Source: Halorussus caseinilyticus | Lineage (GTDB): Archaea; Halobacteriota; Halobacteria; Halobacteriales; Haladaptataceae | Reading direction: 5' to 3' | Assembly (NCBI RefSeq): GCF_029338395.1 | Contig: NZ_CP119809.1 | Coordinates: 2,356,001 to 2,420,000 of the forward strand | DNA: 64,000 nucleotides | Shown: positions 63,971 through 64,000 of the stretch, in pieces | Layout: each line of letters opens with the position of its first letter | Numbering within the stretch: position 1 is the first letter of the stretch | Position numbers and translations under genes: made by a program | Notes under the pieces: model-generated | What the model saw: the letters and a program-made list of their open reading frames with translations, nothing else | The model's database searches: none | What the model was told of the DNA's origin: nothing

Positions 63971-64000
63971 ATGGGCCACCAGCTTGCGCTGAAAGAGGCC
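63971..64000 (+). CDS. Possible 5' end of a gene cut by the window edge
   Basis: An ATG at 63971 opens MGHQLALKEA and runs off the edge. Only ten codons are visible, too few to judge. Confidence 0.15.
   Translation, partial: MGHQLALKEA

Overview
The window is chromosomal DNA of an extremely halophilic archaeon (class Halobacteria). The signs are high GC, very acidic predicted proteins, an archaeal-type ribosomal gene cluster (eL32, eL19, eS4, an RNase P subunit), Tat-type signal peptides, a PGF-CTERM surface protein, TrmB and bacterio-opsin-activator-type regulators, and TATA boxes about 27 bases before start codons (leaderless transcripts). I cannot fix the genus from the sequence alone.

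Layout. 1-2.2 kb: a type II restriction-modification pair, an SPPY-type DNA methyltransferase (+) and an MvaI/BcnI-type endonuclease (-), directly after the last ribosomal gene where haloarchaea normally carry secY. 2.2-15.1 kb: a continuous minus-strand S10/spc ribosomal operon running from an RNA methyltransferase at 15.0 kb through uL3, uL4, uL23, uL2, uS19, uL22, uS3, uL29, RNase P component 1, uS17, uL14, uL24, eS4, uL5, uS14, uS8, uL6, eL32, eL19, uL18, uS5, uL30 and uL15. 15.2-15.5 kb: tRNA-Gly(GCC) with a second copy of its 3' end 153 bp downstream. 15.9-18.3 kb: an NTF2-like protein, a thiamine-binding protein, methenyl-tetrahydropterin cyclohydrolase and a companion. 18.3-20 kb: an orphan antitoxin-like winged-helix protein, an AT-rich orphan, and a RecA/KaiC-like protein with a broken P-loop. 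20.7-22.7 kb: a beta-RFAP synthase homologue and a glycosyltransferase.

22.9-34 kb is a malto-oligosaccharide locus: Tat-exported binding lipoprotein, two permeases, ATPase, GH15 glucoamylase-like enzyme, GH13 amylase and a TrmB regulator. The design is import of starch oligosaccharides followed by cytoplasmic hydrolysis, with TrmB as the likely sugar sensor. After it come ilvD, a HAD phosphatase, a RuvC-fold protein, the nickel-pincer protein LarC, the Cdc48 AAA ATPase, PhoU, NurA, a RAM-domain protein, a Bat-like HTH regulator, trkA-trkH, two Tat-exported proteins, an APC transporter fused to UspA domains, a second TrmB-type regulator, an XRE-regulator/membrane-protein pair with twin operators, a DUF255 thioredoxin-like protein, a membrane-anchored J protein, a PGF-CTERM surface protein, a membrane-tethered Mrr-like protein, a GTPBP1-type GTPase, a small membrane protein and a HAD hydrolase.

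The intergenic regions are unusually rich in structure. Two dispersed non-coding repeat families, many perfect hairpins, AT-rich islands and tandem repeats recur across the window. These, the displaced secY position and the tRNA tail duplication are the least explained parts.
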